NCBI RefSeq assembly: GCF_030272615.1 | Contig: NC_081410.1 | Location: 111,605,433-111,669,432 of the forward strand | Length of the DNA stretch: 64,000 bases | Direction of reading: 5' to 3' | Origin: Cryptomeria japonica | Taxonomy: Eukaryota; Streptophyta; Pinopsida; Cupressales; Cupressaceae | Shown: positions 22,010-34,638 of the stretch, one piece after another | How the letters are laid out: every line of letters begins with the position of its first letter | Position numbering within the stretch: the first letter of the stretch is position 1 | Program-made: the position numbers and the translations under genes | Notes under the pieces: model-generated | The model's database searches: none | Told to the model about the DNA's origin: nothing | The model's input: the letters and a program-made list of their open reading frames with translations, nothing else

Positions 22010-22200
22010 GGTGAACCCATGGACTGTCCAGAACAAAAAATGATTTTTAAAAACATTTTTATAAACAAAAAATGTCAAGCAGGGAACCTAGGGTGTGCCT
22101 GGGGCAGACCTGGGTGAACCTAGGGGGATCCATGGGCCACCTAAAATAAAAAGCCAAAAAAAGTGTTTTTAAAAATATTTTAATAAACAAAAAAATGCCA
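22010..22200. repeat. Diverged tandem duplication, period about 103 bp
   Basis: Two units begin ggtgaacc (22010 and 22113), carry an aaaaatgatttttaaaaa / aaaaagtgtttttaaaaa block and end in ataaacaaaaaatg. The sequence just before (about 21935-22009) has extra 'gggtcaggaca' and 'cctaggg' words, as in the end of a hAT-type miniature element, but I could not find both ends. Confidence 0.55.
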
Positions 22201-25200
22201 AAATACCTCATTTCGCCTGTAAGTGAAAAAATTGTTAAAATGATGTGTTGAGGTTTGTGTACTTTCAAAGGCCTTAATTTGGATTGCCCCTAAACCCTTG
22301 CAAGGGGTGCTACATCTCAATACCATTGGAGTCTCCACTCCTAGGCCCCTACTAGTTGCCATCTCCAAATCTAGGCCCTTGGTTCTCCCAGTCTACATTA
22401 GCCCATCCTCTCATCGAGAGATTCCATGTAATATAGCTTATTTTGTCTAAAGTTAGACATTTCTACAGGTTGTGAGTTTTTCTTCAACTGAAAGGATTTG
22501 AAGAACATAATCCTTTATTAACTTAGTGAAGTGCAGCTGATTGGGTATAACAGAAGCTAAGGAATTGGTCTTTGTGGACTCCAACTTGCATCTCTTGTCA
22601 CATAAGAAACTTGATTACAGCAAGGGGATGATGAGGAATTAGGATTCAAGTCCTGAGTGTGCTGACTTAGACGCTATTGTACGGATATAGGTAACAATGG
22701 TACTTGAGTATTTATATAGGAGATGTAATTACTCCAGTTGTTAAAACCAAAAAAATAAAAAACATTAATTTTTGTTTATATGTTATTTTACTCAAGTTGT
22801 TATGTTTGTGTTCATTTGTATACCTAGATCCTCTTATCCATACGGGATGGGCTTTTATTCAATTTTTGATAGGTATTCAACCATAGGGTTAAGCATGTCT
22901 CCATATAGGATAAGTGTTCATCTATCCATCCAGGATAGGCATCTATTCATAAAGGATAGATAAATGTTGTGTTTAAAGACTTAGATTCATCAGGACCATC
23001 CTAGTTTTGAGGTGCATTGAGGTTGTCTTTCACGAGTATAATATATTCATAAAAGTAAAGGCTTGAATCTTGCTTTAAAATTTGGCCAAAGGACTCAAAA
23101 AGTCGAGCAATCCATTTGGGATTCTTTTGAGTATACAACAAATTCATTTTATCTTGATATTTATCTTAGAGATTTTACCCTTAATTGAATAATTTTCTTG
23201 AATGATTAATCCAATATTATTCCTTAAGTTGATATAATCTTTCTTGAATATTTTTTAACCCTGTACCTAAACACCTACGTTTTGGGAACCTTCTTCATTC
23301 ACTAGACTGCTTACATATACCACTTCCAAATGAGATCAAGGTGTAATAGATATGTAGTTTTGTTTTCTAAGCTATGTTTGATGTGAACTCTTTTTGGGTA
23401 CAAAACCCTTTCTAGAATCCATTTTCCTTAGACAATTTTTTTTGGAATCGTTACCCATGAACGAAAACAATTCAATTTTAAAGTATATGGTCATCATGAC
23501 CAATACTTGTTTTCTAATTTCATCTAATTCTTAGTCCTTAACCAATAAAATAACACTCTTTGAAATATATAATGATAATGATATTCTTCATGATGGTTTT
23601 GGTTATCCCTTTGAAACTAAAATTATCAAATTCAATTCCTTTAATAACTATATGAGGATCTTTTTATTTCCCTTATGGAATTGCATGGTTGTTTTTTAAG
23701 TTTAATCTAATCTTCGTTTGGCTCATTTGAATTATCTTTCTTGATTTGCAATCAAAGGAAGATTACCCATTCCTTAGATTTTAAAGAACATAGTGTTTAG
23801 TAATTTCTCCTTCACGATTTTTAGGGATGATGCCACAGATGTTGTTGCTGTTGTATTAGGCTATAAGTGCAGTAGCTCAAGTGTGACGACATTAACCATA
23901 AACTTGAGCTAGAGACACTATTGATATTGAAACAAAATATTTAGTTTTTCAATTACATGATTGCTACGATAAATATAAAATTCTACACTATCCACTAGAA
24001 CAAATTTAATTGAACTTACAAGCCAATTCTAATTAAACAAATTGTATTTTCAAAAGCTAAATAAAGACATGATCAAAGTAATGAAAATTTAAATAATTTT
24101 ATCTAATGACATCAACTTACTTAACCAGCTACAAAAATCTAGATGGAAATTCGAAACAAAATATTGAAACCATTTAGTTGGACTGTTATAAAGATCTATG
24201 CTTCATGCTTCAATGAGGGTTCTTCCTCTCACAAGACTAATCATACTTTAACTTAGTTGTTATGTTCTAGAACGAAGAAGTAAATATCTTTAATTCATCA
24301 CAATATAATAATATCATTTTTCGTTCTGGTCACCGAAAAAATTCATGAAAATATTGTGATATTCTGAAATTACTGTTCAATAATATATTGACTGAGAAAC
24401 CCAATTTTATGTAAGATTTTGACAATAGTTTTTGCTTTTTCCTATATGTGCTTTCTGCCCTGTGATTTTTTCCTCATCCTTTTTTCTTTTTCTTCGAATG
24501 TGTAACACTGTCAGTAACAACAGCTGAGAATTTGTGGTTTCTCTTGCAGTCTTTGAATCCGTCTGAGATTGTAGTCATAAATTTGTCTATTCTAGTTTCA
24601 AACTAGTTGTCAATTCCTTACTTTCTTATTTGAATTTGTATCCTTGATATCAATAGATTTTAGCTTGTAATGCACCTTCAGCTAGGTGGTTGGAGTCGTT
24701 CTCTACAGGCATATGCTTAGACAGGGATTTTGTATTTTATGACCTTTAAAACATATTGAACTTTTCTTTATTAAAGGAAAAATAATAAATTCCTTTTTAA
24801 GCGCAGATTTTGATTAACATATAGGGATATGCTGGGGGTATTCGTTCCCAATATATTGCATTGCTTGTTTGACATTGTATATTGGCATTCTTTGTATTTT
24901 TATCCTAATCAGACAAGAAAATGCATTCCTTAAATCGAGGAATTGCAATCAGGAAACAGTGTTTTAGGAGGTAGGCTTTTCATTTCAGCTACTACTTCTA
25001 TCTCTATAAATACAACTCCCATTCTCATGTACAGCAGCCTTTGGCTCATACAAACTTAGTTGTTTGAACATGTATCTTTTTGGAGTTCCTTTTTTGTATT
25101 AATCCCATATTGCTCCATATGGAGGGTCTTAATTGATATTAGAGAAAAATTCAGCTTCCCTCCAAATCCCACTTTAAAAATGTATTTAATAGGTTGATAT

Positions 25201-25985
25201 TTGTATTTCATAGTTTGTAATTGATTTTGAGGTTTAAACTTTGAAGTCAAACTGTGTAGTAATGTACTATGCTGTGTGTATTGTAATCAGTGATCTCAGA
25301 ATTAACGAGAAAAATCTTTCCTTCAAAGTTCATTTACACTCTGCATTACTTTTGCTCTCACTCTCTACGCAATTAAGATGACTTAGATAAAAAATATCAG
25401 ACTTTTAAAAAGAAAGAAAAGAAAAAACAAATTCTGCATTTTTTTGGGTTTGTGATATTTATCCCCATTTTCTGAAGAAATTGAAAAATATTTCTATTTT
25501 CAGGTTGCTGAGAAATTTCCAAGAGAGATATTTGCTTCTAGGGTCCAGCATTTAACTGCTTTTGGTTTACTGCTCTTGTTTTCTTTATGTTTTGTTTGTG
25601 GTCTGTGTTTGATTACCTTTTATAGCCTGGGGTGTATTTTACCTAGTACTTCTTGGTTGTAACAAATTTACTTCTTGGGTATTTTGACCGACTTTGGTTA
25701 TTGAAGGATCTGAATGCAATGTTTTGTCCTCTCTATTTTTTGTCAATGTGTAAAAGCACACAGTAGGGAGAAGACTAATTTGAAGGACAATTGCTTCCAG
25801 ATTCCATGCAAAGATTAAATTAGATAATACTGTTGACACCTTTTTTGCATTTTTTAGTGAACGAAGGCTGATAAACCATGTTCAAATCCATAAATTTTAA
25901 CTTAACAACACACATTTTCAATCTGTGATTTGACATTGTTTATATTCCAAATTTCCCTGGTTAAGGAATGTACTATATTTTAAAT
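22201..25985. other. Intronic sequence, nothing recognised
   Basis: About 3.8 kb of AT-rich DNA. Only minor features were seen: short ggatagg-containing repeats at 22835-22965, and a 10-bp inverted repeat (atcacaatat / atattgtgat) near 24298 and 24350. No open frame has protein-like composition. Confidence 0.35.
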
Positions 25986-25989
25986 GCCA

Positions 25990-26947
25990 TAGGTTCATGA
26001 GATATTACAGATTTGACAATTCTTGGAGTGCTCAAATCAAGAAGGAGATGTGCTTGAGAAAAAGTCTAAGGATGGTGAAGATTCTATAAATGCTGGCATG
26101 CCTTATTGCAATTTTATGTATTTACAAATGAGTCACAAGCTTCTAGTTCTTATCAATTACAAGAGACAACAAAGAAGTTCTGTAAACATAGCTGCCTCTC
26201 ACTAGGACACACGCTACTAGATCTGAATGGGGCCGTCACAGTCATTTTAGATGAAGAGTCCAAAGGAGCTGATTCTTCTATGTCTGATTGCTGAGAATGG
26301 CAACAAGGCAAGTGAGGATCATTCTGAATCCTCACCTATCAAATGTACGACTATGACCAGCCACACCTTTGCTTTTTCTCTTGTGCAATCTAGTTTCATT
26401 ACCAACACTATCACACCTACCAGTCTTGATTCTGTTGTCGAGCTGATTTCGAAGTCCAGAATCAGACCATCATTTCTAAGCATTCTATACAATGTTGAGT
26501 GCAGAACCTTTTTCTTTCAGCCTAGCCCTCTTAGACTTGGAAAATTTCATGCTCCCTGACAAAGCTAGAAGCTGTGAAAATGATGACATTTCAATGCATG
26601 CCCTTGGCTGTAATGTTGATAATGATAAATATCCTCAAAATCTTTCAAAATCAAAGGAACTATCCATTCATTTAGTGCTAGATATTATCAATGATTTAGT
26701 AGACTGTTTCAGGCCATAGAAGCTCAAACATCTCAGAAATGGGATGCCTAACACCTTTTCAACCTGCTGCTTTGCAATATACAAGCCGTCAAGGATATCA
26801 AAAGGTCATTATTAGTTGTCTCTCTAAACAGGAAGAAGGATTCTCAATTCTGAGGTCTACTATAAAAATGTACACAACCATACTAAAGCAATTGAAAATA
26901 ATCATGCTGCTGGTTGAATGTGAATGGAGGAAACTGTTCCACCTAAT
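25990..26947 (+). pseudogene. Coding-like remnant of unknown identity
   Basis: Several overlapping plus-strand frames (26023-26205, 26106-26294, 26251-26559, 26492-26719, 26739-26978) have a more protein-like composition than their surroundings, for example LDLNGAVTVILDEESKG and TPTSLDSVVELISKSRIRPS. They change frame several times and contain stops. The stretch is cut by the LTR element at 26948 and may continue at 36419-36625. I do not recognise the family. It could be a decayed gene copy or a retroelement gag. Confidence 0.3.
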
Positions 26948-28616
26948 TGTCATGTCCCCACCTCAAAAGAGGTTTTAATCGGGAAAAGAAAGGACAGAAG
27001 AAGGAAGCGAATAAATAGGCAATCTTAAGTCAGCGATCAAGTAGGAATAATCAGCAGTCAAAACTAACAGCAGAATCAGTATAACAAACAGCAAACTTTA
27101 TAAGATAATTAAAAGTTGTTAAGAGGCGATCTTGAAGAGGTGCGATAAAAAAGAAACAAATGATTAGTTAGCGGTTAAGTGAGAGGCATGTCTCCTCACA
27201 AAGATCACCTCCCTTCAAAGGGTTAATGGGATACAGATAGAGAGTGCTGTGGTGGAAGGAAGGCATCAAGCAATCTGGAAGAACATTGAATTGCTGAGGA
27301 TATTCTACAAATGTAACAAAAAAGAAGATTACAGAATACTGAACGCTGTAATAATCAGATGAGAATATAGCTTGTGAATATTCCAATCCACTATGGTAAC
27401 ATAAAAATTGCTGTTTAGTTTGATATATGAATTTATTGCAATATCTGTTATATATTACTAACTATTAAAATATACATTTAACATTACAACAGTCTGTCAA
27501 AAGGAATGAAAAAATCTGCAATTAAGGGAGAACAGCTATAGGGCACCCTGCTACAGTGGCATATAGGGAGAGAACAGCTATTAGGGCACCCTATTACACT
27601 GTGAAAGGGAGAGAACGGCTAAGGGCACCCTACTGCAATTTCTTTTCCAACTCCTACATTGAGGGACTATTGATGAACCCAAGATTCTCCCGCCAGGGAA
27701 GAATGGAGGGGATTGCATAAAGAAGAAAATGGCCGTCTTAAGGCACCCTCCTATGCCTCCTCATTCCATATCTTTTATGACTGAGACTCACATACAAATC
27801 AGACTTGCTGCATAGCGATTTCCTTGCTCTAATAATAGATTTATTTCATGAATTGTGTCTACAATGTTACCTAACTGATTGCAGGCTTCCAGAATAGAAT
27901 TAGTTCATCTTATTCCTAAGTCAAGAAATGTTTCCCTAACTATATTATATCAGAGTAGCCGGAAACTCCTTTATCCCTCCCTGGGCACTCGTATCCCTGT
28001 ATCTGTTCCCGTATCCAAAACAGATATGTATCCGATACAGTCTGGATACACGCCATATACAGTACCCACATGTGCCCAAAAAAGCTTGATTTCCAACCAT
28101 GCTAGATACTATGTGAATTGATTTTTTAAAAATTTGACATAAATCTTCCTAAATTTAATTTCAAAAAACTTCATTCATGCATTTAAAAAAAAAAAATTGG
28201 TATAAACAAAACCTACACCAAATGAGAAAGACAAATGAAATGTTTTTCTATTTCAGTGACCCATTTTTTCGGTAATCTTCCAATGCAACTCTACTATTTT
28301 TGCATATTGTAAAATGTTAAATCAGCTCATCATTATTTATGTAGCAATTATGTGTCTATATTGCTTTTAAAGTAATGAAAATCTCCTTGAATAACTTAGA
28401 AAATTGTGTTAAATATATGTGTATGTGTTTTTTATGAATGATGTATCCAGCCGTAGCCATATTGGGGGTCTTTAAAAATGGCCGTATCTGTATCCGATAC
28501 CGTATCCATATTTGTGTCCGCATCCGTATCCATGCAACTTTGTATTATATTCTTTGTTTCATCTAATTTTGTGAATTTTGGGAAAATTGAGAGAGGTCCA
28601 GAAAAGGGACATTACA
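26948..28616 (+). repeat. 5' LTR of the composite element (contains a MITE)
   Basis: Homologous to 35350-36418 apart from the 592-bp insertion at 27951-28542. Shared blocks include ggacagaagaa, gcgatcaagtaggaataatcag, gttgttaagaggcgatcttgaag and gagagaggtccagaaa. Confidence 0.88.
27951..28542. mobile_element. hAT-type MITE, copy 1 (592 bp)
   Basis: Flanked by perfect 8-bp copies of tattatat (27943-27950, 28543-28550). Ends are cagagtagcc and (complement of right end) caaagttgca, a short imperfect inverted repeat. Both ends are crowded with gtatcc / ggatac words in both orientations, likely subterminal binding motifs. Non-coding. About 97% similar by eye to 32204-32796. The uninterrupted sequence is preserved in the other LTR (tattatatgctttgtttcat near 36345), which confirms the insertion. 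Confidence 0.93.
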
Positions 28617-28618
28617 AA

Positions 28619-28632
28619 TGGTATCAGAGCAT
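28619..28632 (+). other. Primer-binding site (initiator tRNA-Met) of the composite element
   Basis: TGGTATCAGAGCAT two bases after the 5' LTR end attaca. Confidence 0.85.
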
Positions 28633-29779
28633 GATCCTGCCATCCTGCTGGGTAAAGATGAATCAATGAATCATAGTTAATGAGAAGGAATCTAAGATTA
28701 CATGTATTCACGTGTATGCTCTGTTTTTGCATATATCTATGTGTATGCTCCGTGTTTGGTTAATACCTAATGTGTTTATATTCAGTATAACATCTCTGAT
28801 GAGTGTTGTAAGTTGCCTACTAATTGCTATTATATGTGAAAGAAAATGTCTCAGTAGGTATTACTCTAGCCAAAGAGATTCGATGGAATACACTAACTAC
28901 ATGAAGGAAATGCAAATTTGAACCAATGAATTTGTTGATGATTCAGTTCGTAGACAAGATAAGGATGGTTTGTTAACAAGAGTTATGTCTCTCCCAAAAG
29001 GAAGGCACCTCTTTAGGCGTATATGGAGATTTAAAACAAAGTTGCATTGATACTTGTATAATGTTAGTAATAAGTGTCAATGGGTAAATCTATGCTAGAT
29101 TGATAATTGTTAAAAAGTGTTTCTTGGTTGAATGTAATATTCCGCCCCCCTCAGCATAAAGCATATCAAAGAATTTGGTAAGTTTTGATAAAATAAAGTA
29201 TAATTATCAAAGGGTAGCGATTGATTACGAAAGGTTGTAACTATGGTAAAGGACCTAATTATGAATAATTGTGACTCTCTCATGTTGAAAGCTATAAAAG
29301 ACTAGAGCATTTCAAAAGATCATCACACATCAATTCATTCAAGTATCTAATCAGTCATCAAATAGAACATTGAGTAAATTATCAACCACCGCAATAAAAC
29401 ACTCAAACGATTAATTCTATGTAGATCAATCATATGTTCATCATTTAATCATTAACAATTCCTATTCAAGCCATCAATCAAATAATTCATGCTGGCTTCA
29501 AGCCATCTGGGCAATTTATTGAAATATCAAATTATTCAAGCCTCAGTTAAGAAATCTATCAATCCACCAGCGATTGGTTATCATGCATCATTCCATCAAC
29601 AAACATCAATCAAGTGATAAATCAATGAAGACCAATCATCAAATATTGAATATTAAGCAATCAATTAAAAATTGAATGTTCACTCATCATCAAAAGAACA
29701 TAATCAAACAATCACAGCATTCACATATATATACACTTATCGATTTATCAACCATCAAACAAGTGATTTGACATATCAA
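28633..29779 (+). other. Internal leader of the composite element, non-coding
   Basis: No gag text. From about 29330 the sequence is dominated by simple catcaatcaa/attcaa words. It ends at the insertion of the nested Copia-like element. Confidence 0.5.
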
Positions 29780-29784
29780 TTCAG

Positions 29785-30683
29785 TGTTAAATTTTGGATC
29801 AGACTGTAACATATGGATAGCAATAACAGAGAACCAAATCAATGCACACCAAAATACCCTGGAAAAACCTCCCTCTTGGAGGTGAAAAATCCAGCTATAA
29901 ATCTCAGATCTTATTATGCAATAATCAGTCAGAATCTTTACAATTCGGCTTCAACACTTGAAGCATTTAGAACAGCAGTATATACACAGTAGTATAATGA
30001 ATCCAAACTAGGGCACGCACAACAGAATAATGAACTTATCTGCAGTATACTTGAATGCTAATCAAGGAAGACAGTTTGATGACCAGTCGCTGATCATTGA
30101 CACCATTCGCTGATCAAAGGAGACAATTCACTGACCATAAATGAAGTTCGCTCCTCCAAAGTCAGTTCGCTCCTCCAAAGTCAGTTCGCTGTTATTGAAG
30201 ATGGATTCGCTGATCTTGAAGTGTATTCGCTGTCCCAGAATTGATTTGCTGTCCTTTGGGAATAGTTCGCTGCCTGTTAGATCATAATTTGCTGTCCTGC
30301 TGAAGGAATGTATTTTGCTGATGTTCTGTTGAAGGAGTTTGCTGAGGAAAATGAATATCTATTACGCTTGCATGAACCCCTGAATATATATGTAACTTAG
30401 CCACCTTATACACCTTAGGTCGGCTTCACAAATATGCACAAAACTTTGCGCCCAATATAGGGTCACCCCTATCATATTTACAAGTTACAATGTTCAATAT
30501 AGGGTTAGCCCTATTCACAAGTTACATCGCCCATTACAAGTTACATTTATAGGGTCGGCCCTTTGGCAATTACAAGTTACATTTAATTTTACACATTAAT
30601 GTGACTAAGGCCGATAGGCCAATTAGTCACCCATAGGCTAGGTCGGCCCTAGAAGGAATCCGACCTAGCTACAAATATCAACA
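29785..30683 (-). repeat. 3' LTR of the nested Copia-like element
   Basis: 899 bp, versus 835 bp for its partner. The word ttcgctg(at/tc) recurs about ten times at 30085-30350 (ttcgctgatcaaagga, gttcgctcctccaaag twice). Length differences between the LTRs lie in this repeat and in the agttacaat/atagggt region. Confidence 0.9.
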
Positions 30684-30729
30684 CTCCCTCTTAGCTAGGG
30701 AGGAGTTCTCAATATTTGGATCACATAGT

Positions 30730-31266
30730 GACAACCACCATGGCTACTCTCATGAACGAAAACAAGTGAACACAATCACCATGGCTACTCCCAGAGGGTG
30801 GGTCCATCATGGCTACTTCCATGAATGGAAATAAGTGAAAACAAGTGGCCATCACGCAATCATGATGTTGTCATCTCAACATGATGTTCACCATAGCTAC
30901 TCCCAGAGGGTGAGTAAACACAAGTGCTAGATCATGGGATTTCTTCATTTCTTCCATGACATCCACCATACCTACTCGCAGAGGGTGGAAGAGGGCTTTC
31001 ACCTCAAACTTCTCCCAGAGAAGAGTGCATTACCACCATGCCTACTTGTAGAGGGTGGTTCCACCATGCCTACTCGCAGAGGGTGGAACAAGGGCTTTCA
31101 CCACAGACTTCTCTCACAGAGAAGGACGAATTACCAAGGGCTTGCACCTCAAACTTCTCTCGCAGAGAAGAACAAAATCTTTGAGACGATGTGGCTCCCT
31201 TTGAAGCTGGAATGTCAGGCTCCCCCTGAAGCTGAAAATGACAGGCTCCCTCTGAAGCTGAAATGA
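30730..31266 (-). repeat. Short tandem-repeat tract in the nested element
   Basis: Repeats of ccaccatg(g/c)ctact(c)...cagagggtg (about 30738-31085), ttctc(t/c)cagagaag and, at 31191-31266, three units of ggctccc(t/c)ctgaagctg(g)aa.tg. No convincing gene. Confidence 0.7.
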
Positions 31267-31278
31267 CATTTCCTCCTT

Positions 31279-31482
31279 TTAGAACAAGAACCCTTCTGAG
31301 TTGACATTTGACCTTGGCTCCTCCTGAGGTGCCCCTATGTCAACTTCCGCAGAAGAAGCTAGAGGAGTAGACCTAAATTTGCACTCTCGAGCAATGGGGC
31401 CATACTTGTCACACTCAGTCCCATGGCAGCAAGCCATGTCTCCATCCTTTAGCCTGCGAAGCTTCCTCACAAGATGCCTCAA
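31279..31482 (-). pseudogene. Copia gag zinc-knuckle remnant
   Basis: A 67-aa frame includes CDKYGPIARECKF, which matches the usual Copia gag knuckle C..C.KYGH.AREC except that the metal-binding His is Pro and the first Cys spacing is altered. No other gag, protease or polymerase text is nearby. Moderately sure of origin, sure that it is not functional. Confidence 0.5.
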
Positions 31483-31863
31483 GCTCTTCCTTCCTTGAAT
31501 CCCTCAGTCTAAGATAATTAATTCATCATTCATTTGCTTCTCGATCCAACCTGCATTTTAACAGGATTAATAATAGTTTATATCAAACTTCAAGAGAAGT
31601 AAGAAGCAAATATCATTGAAAGATCAATTAATGAAGTAATGGAACTTATCTTTGTTGATTTTGAAATATCTTCCTTTCATCTTTACTGCTCCCGAAAGTG
31701 CTAATCTCCCCACAAGAAGAAAGCAATCTGCTCATCTCAGATTTCTCAGACACATTATGCAGCCAGCAAATTCAATATAGTACCAGGCCTCTCAAGGCAC
31801 CATTACAATCCATGTACATAGAGAATGAAATCAACGTGACCAACCATCACAATCGAGTTGTAG

Positions 31864-32203
31864 TTCTCTTATTTCTGAGACACTCAGAAATCTTCATAAA
31901 TGAAGGTGAGGATAATACTCAGAAGGATATGCATGGGCTGAGTGAATCACAAGTACCAGCCCAAAGCATGTTAAACATTGGCCCTGCATAACAACCAGCC
32001 ATAGCCATGGCTGGCTGTCCAGCCTTTGCAACTGCACCATCTGCTACAGAATTTCCCAATGCCAACACTGTTATGCCCAATAAGGCTGGTGGCAACTTTA
32101 ATATGATACCAAGCATTGCCAGGCAACCTAGAAGCTCTCCAGCTACAAAGGAGATTAATAATAATTCATCCAATGCAAATGAAGCATACAAGATTCACTA
32201 ATC
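31864..32203 (-). pseudogene. Captured fragment of a cation/calcium exchanger (CCX-type) gene
   Basis: On the minus strand 32191-31970 encodes SFVAGELLGCLAMLGIILKL, PPALLGITVLALGNSVAD and AKAGQPAMAMAGCYAGPMF followed by NML. These are hallmarks of the second alpha-repeat of plant Na+/Ca2+-exchanger-like CCX membrane antiporters (ITVLA.GNS... GPMFNML). The usual GNS..D....D.. region is shortened (ADGAVAKAG), and a frameshift follows NML, after which LVIHSAHAYP and YYPHLHL continue in another frame. It is a dead partial copy inside a retrotransposon. Upstream minus-strand text at 32962-32805 may belong to the same capture but was not recognised. Confidence 0.8.
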
Positions 32204-32796
32204 CAGAGTAGCCGGAAACTCATTTATCCCTCCTTGGGCACTCGTATCCCCGTATCCGTTCCCGTATCCAAAACAGATACGTATCCGATACAATCTGGAT
32301 ACACGCCATATACAGTACCCACATGTGCCCAAAAAAGCTTGATTTCCAACCATGCTAGATACTATGTGATTTGATTTTTTTAAAATTTGACATAAATCTT
32401 CCTAAATTTAATTTCAAAAAACTTCATTCATGCATTTTAAAAAAAAAAAATTGGTATAAACAAAACCTACACCAAATGAGAAAGACAAATGAAATGTTTT
32501 TCTGTTTCAGTGACCCATTTTTTCGGTAATCTTCCAATGCAACTCTACTATTTTTGCATATTGTAAAATGTTAAATCAGCTTATCATTATTTATGTAGCA
32601 ATTATGTGTCTATATTGCTTTTAAAGTAATGAAAATCTCCTCGAATAACTTAGAAAATTGTGTTAAATATATGTGTATGTGTTTTTTATGAATGATGTAT
32701 CCAGCCGTATCCATATTGGGGGTCTTTAAAAATGGCCGTATCCGTATCCGATACCGTATCCATATTTGTGTTTGCATCCGTATCCATGCAACTTTG
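32204..32796. mobile_element. hAT-type MITE, copy 2 (593 bp)
   Basis: Perfect 8-bp flanks cactaatc (32196-32203, 32797-32804), same ends and gtatcc-rich subterminal regions as 27951-28542. Differences between the copies are few and mostly transitions. It sits at the edge of the captured exchanger fragment. Confidence 0.93.
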
Positions 32797-32804
32797 CACT
32801 AATC

Positions 32805-33526
32805 CAATGTAATTGCATGAATTTATACTCTACATAAAATTCATGATCAGTAATTAAAGGTACAAACACAAAGGGATACTTATCCTTTATTGTTGGTAGT
32901 TGGTACACCATTGTGCTAGATCTTTCCATCCACTCACTCCTACGTTTTCTCCACAAACTCATCAGGCAACACCCTTATTCTTCATCCTCCCTATATTGTA
33001 ACACCTTATTCTTGTGTTCTTAGCTGGTTATCTTCCTCTCGATTTGCCATGTTGGAGAATGAATCTTGTAAGTGTTGCCCCTTTCATGTGGTGGAAAAGT
33101 TCTTCATTCCATGCTCCACATTTCCTATTCCTTGCTTGCATCAAACCTATAATCTGCTTATTAGGGCGAACTTTGATGATTCAGGTCTGAATCTGGAAAT
33201 CTGAATCAGGTCTCCTTAACTCACATTAGGGCTGCTGATGATTTCGCTCCAAATCAACCTCAAAACAGATACAAATTTTTCCCAGATTTGTTCATATCAA
33301 ACCTTATAAATTCACACCCATGTTTGATATCCAAACTCACTTCCAGGAATAAGAAAATTGCTCCAGAATCTGATGAAGTTTGCTAGCTGATGTCTAGGTC
33401 TTGATTTGTAAGTCTGGAAGTGCACCTTCACTTGTGGAGATCGTTTTAAATCAAATCAAATATAGCCTCCTTCAAAAGGTGAAGTAGGAGAGATTCTATC
33501 ACATAGTCTGATCATAACTGAGTCAA
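32805..33526 (-). other. 5' internal region of the nested element, non-coding
   Basis: No gag start was recognised. A minus-strand frame from 32962 (MSLWRKRRSEWMERSS...) runs into the MITE and might be part of the captured host sequence. Confidence 0.4.
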
Positions 33527-33543
33527 CCTTGGCTCTGATACCA

Positions 33544-34378
33544 TGTTAAATTTTAGATCAGACTGTAACATATAGATAGCAATAACAGAGAACCAAATTA
33601 ATGCACACAAGGAACACCAAAATACCCTAGGAAAACCTCCCTCTTGGAGGTGAAAAATCCAGCTATAAATCTCAGATCTTATTATGCAATAATCAGTCAG
33701 AATATTTACAATTCGGCTTCAACACTTGAAGCATTTAGAACAGCAGTATATACACAGTAGTATAATGAATCCAAACTAGGGCACACACAGCAGAATAATG
33801 AACTTATCTGCAGTATACTTGAATGCTAATCAAGGAAGACAGTTTGATGACCATTCGCTGACCATTGACACCATTCGCTGATCAAAGGAGACCATAAATG
33901 AAGTTCGCTCCTCCAAAGTCAGTTCGCTGTTATTGAAGATGGATTCGCTGATCTTGAAGGGTATTCGCTGTCCCAGAATTGATTTGCTGTCCTTTGGGAA
34001 TAGTTCGCTGCCCGTTAGATCATAATTCGCTGTCCTGCTGAAGGAATGTATTTTGCTGATGCTCTATTGAAGGAGTTTGCTGAGGAAAATGAATGTCTAT
34101 TATGCTTGCATGAACCCTTGAATATATATGTAACTTAGCCACCTTATACACCTTAGGCCGGCTTCACAAATATGCTCAAAACTTGGCGCCCAATATAGGG
34201 TTAACCCTATTCACAAGTTACAATGCCCATTACAAGTTACATTATAGGGTCGGCCCTACGGCAATTACAAGTTACATTTAATTTTACACATTAATGTGAC
34301 TAAGGCCGATAGGCCAATTAGTCACCCATAGGCTAGGTCGGCCCTAGAAGGAATCCGACCTAGCTACAAACATCAACA
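33544..34378 (-). repeat. 5' LTR of the nested Copia-like element
   Basis: 835 bp, very similar to 29785-30683. The PBS lies directly outside its left end, and the TTCAG duplication lies outside its right end. Confidence 0.9.
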
Positions 34379-34638
34379 TTCAGGACTTCATTTTGTTCAC
34401 AACAATAGGAATTCTTGGTTTCAAACTCCAAACTATCTTCAACTCATAAGATTCGAATAATTTCGTGAGGATAAAAGTGGAATAGGTAATTGATGTTACG
34501 ATTTGCTTAAAAGGAAGATTTTACAGAATCACATGAGATTTGTGGTGCATTCTTACCACATTGAAAGGATCAATACTCACGATTCCTCAATCATTTGTAA
34601 GAGTCAAGTGACATAATTGAAGGTAAGATCTTGAGTCA

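Larger units (their letters stand above)
29785..34378 (-). mobile_element. Nested non-autonomous Copia-like retrotransposon with a captured gene fragment
   Basis: LTRs 29785-30683 and 33544-34378 (tgttaaatttt ... tcaaca) are flanked by perfect pentamers TTCAG (29780-29784, 34379-34383). The minus-strand PBS TGGTATCAGAGCCAAGG (complement of 33527-33543) abuts the right LTR. The purine tract TAAGAGGGAG (complement of about 30684-30693) abuts the left LTR. The internal 2.9 kb has only a decayed zinc-knuckle remnant of gag (31279-31482). The rest is repeats, a cation/calcium exchanger fragment (31864-32203) and a MITE (32204-32796). No pol, so it moved in trans. Confidence 0.92.

Noticed and set aside
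24297-24360. Short inverted repeat atcacaatat / atattgtgat
   Set aside because: Arms of only about 10 bp in AT-rich DNA; expected by chance.
27951-28542. Second LTR inside the outer LTR
   Set aside because: The 592-bp block has 8-bp duplications and also occurs at 32204-32796 with a different 8-bp duplication, so it is a hAT-type MITE.
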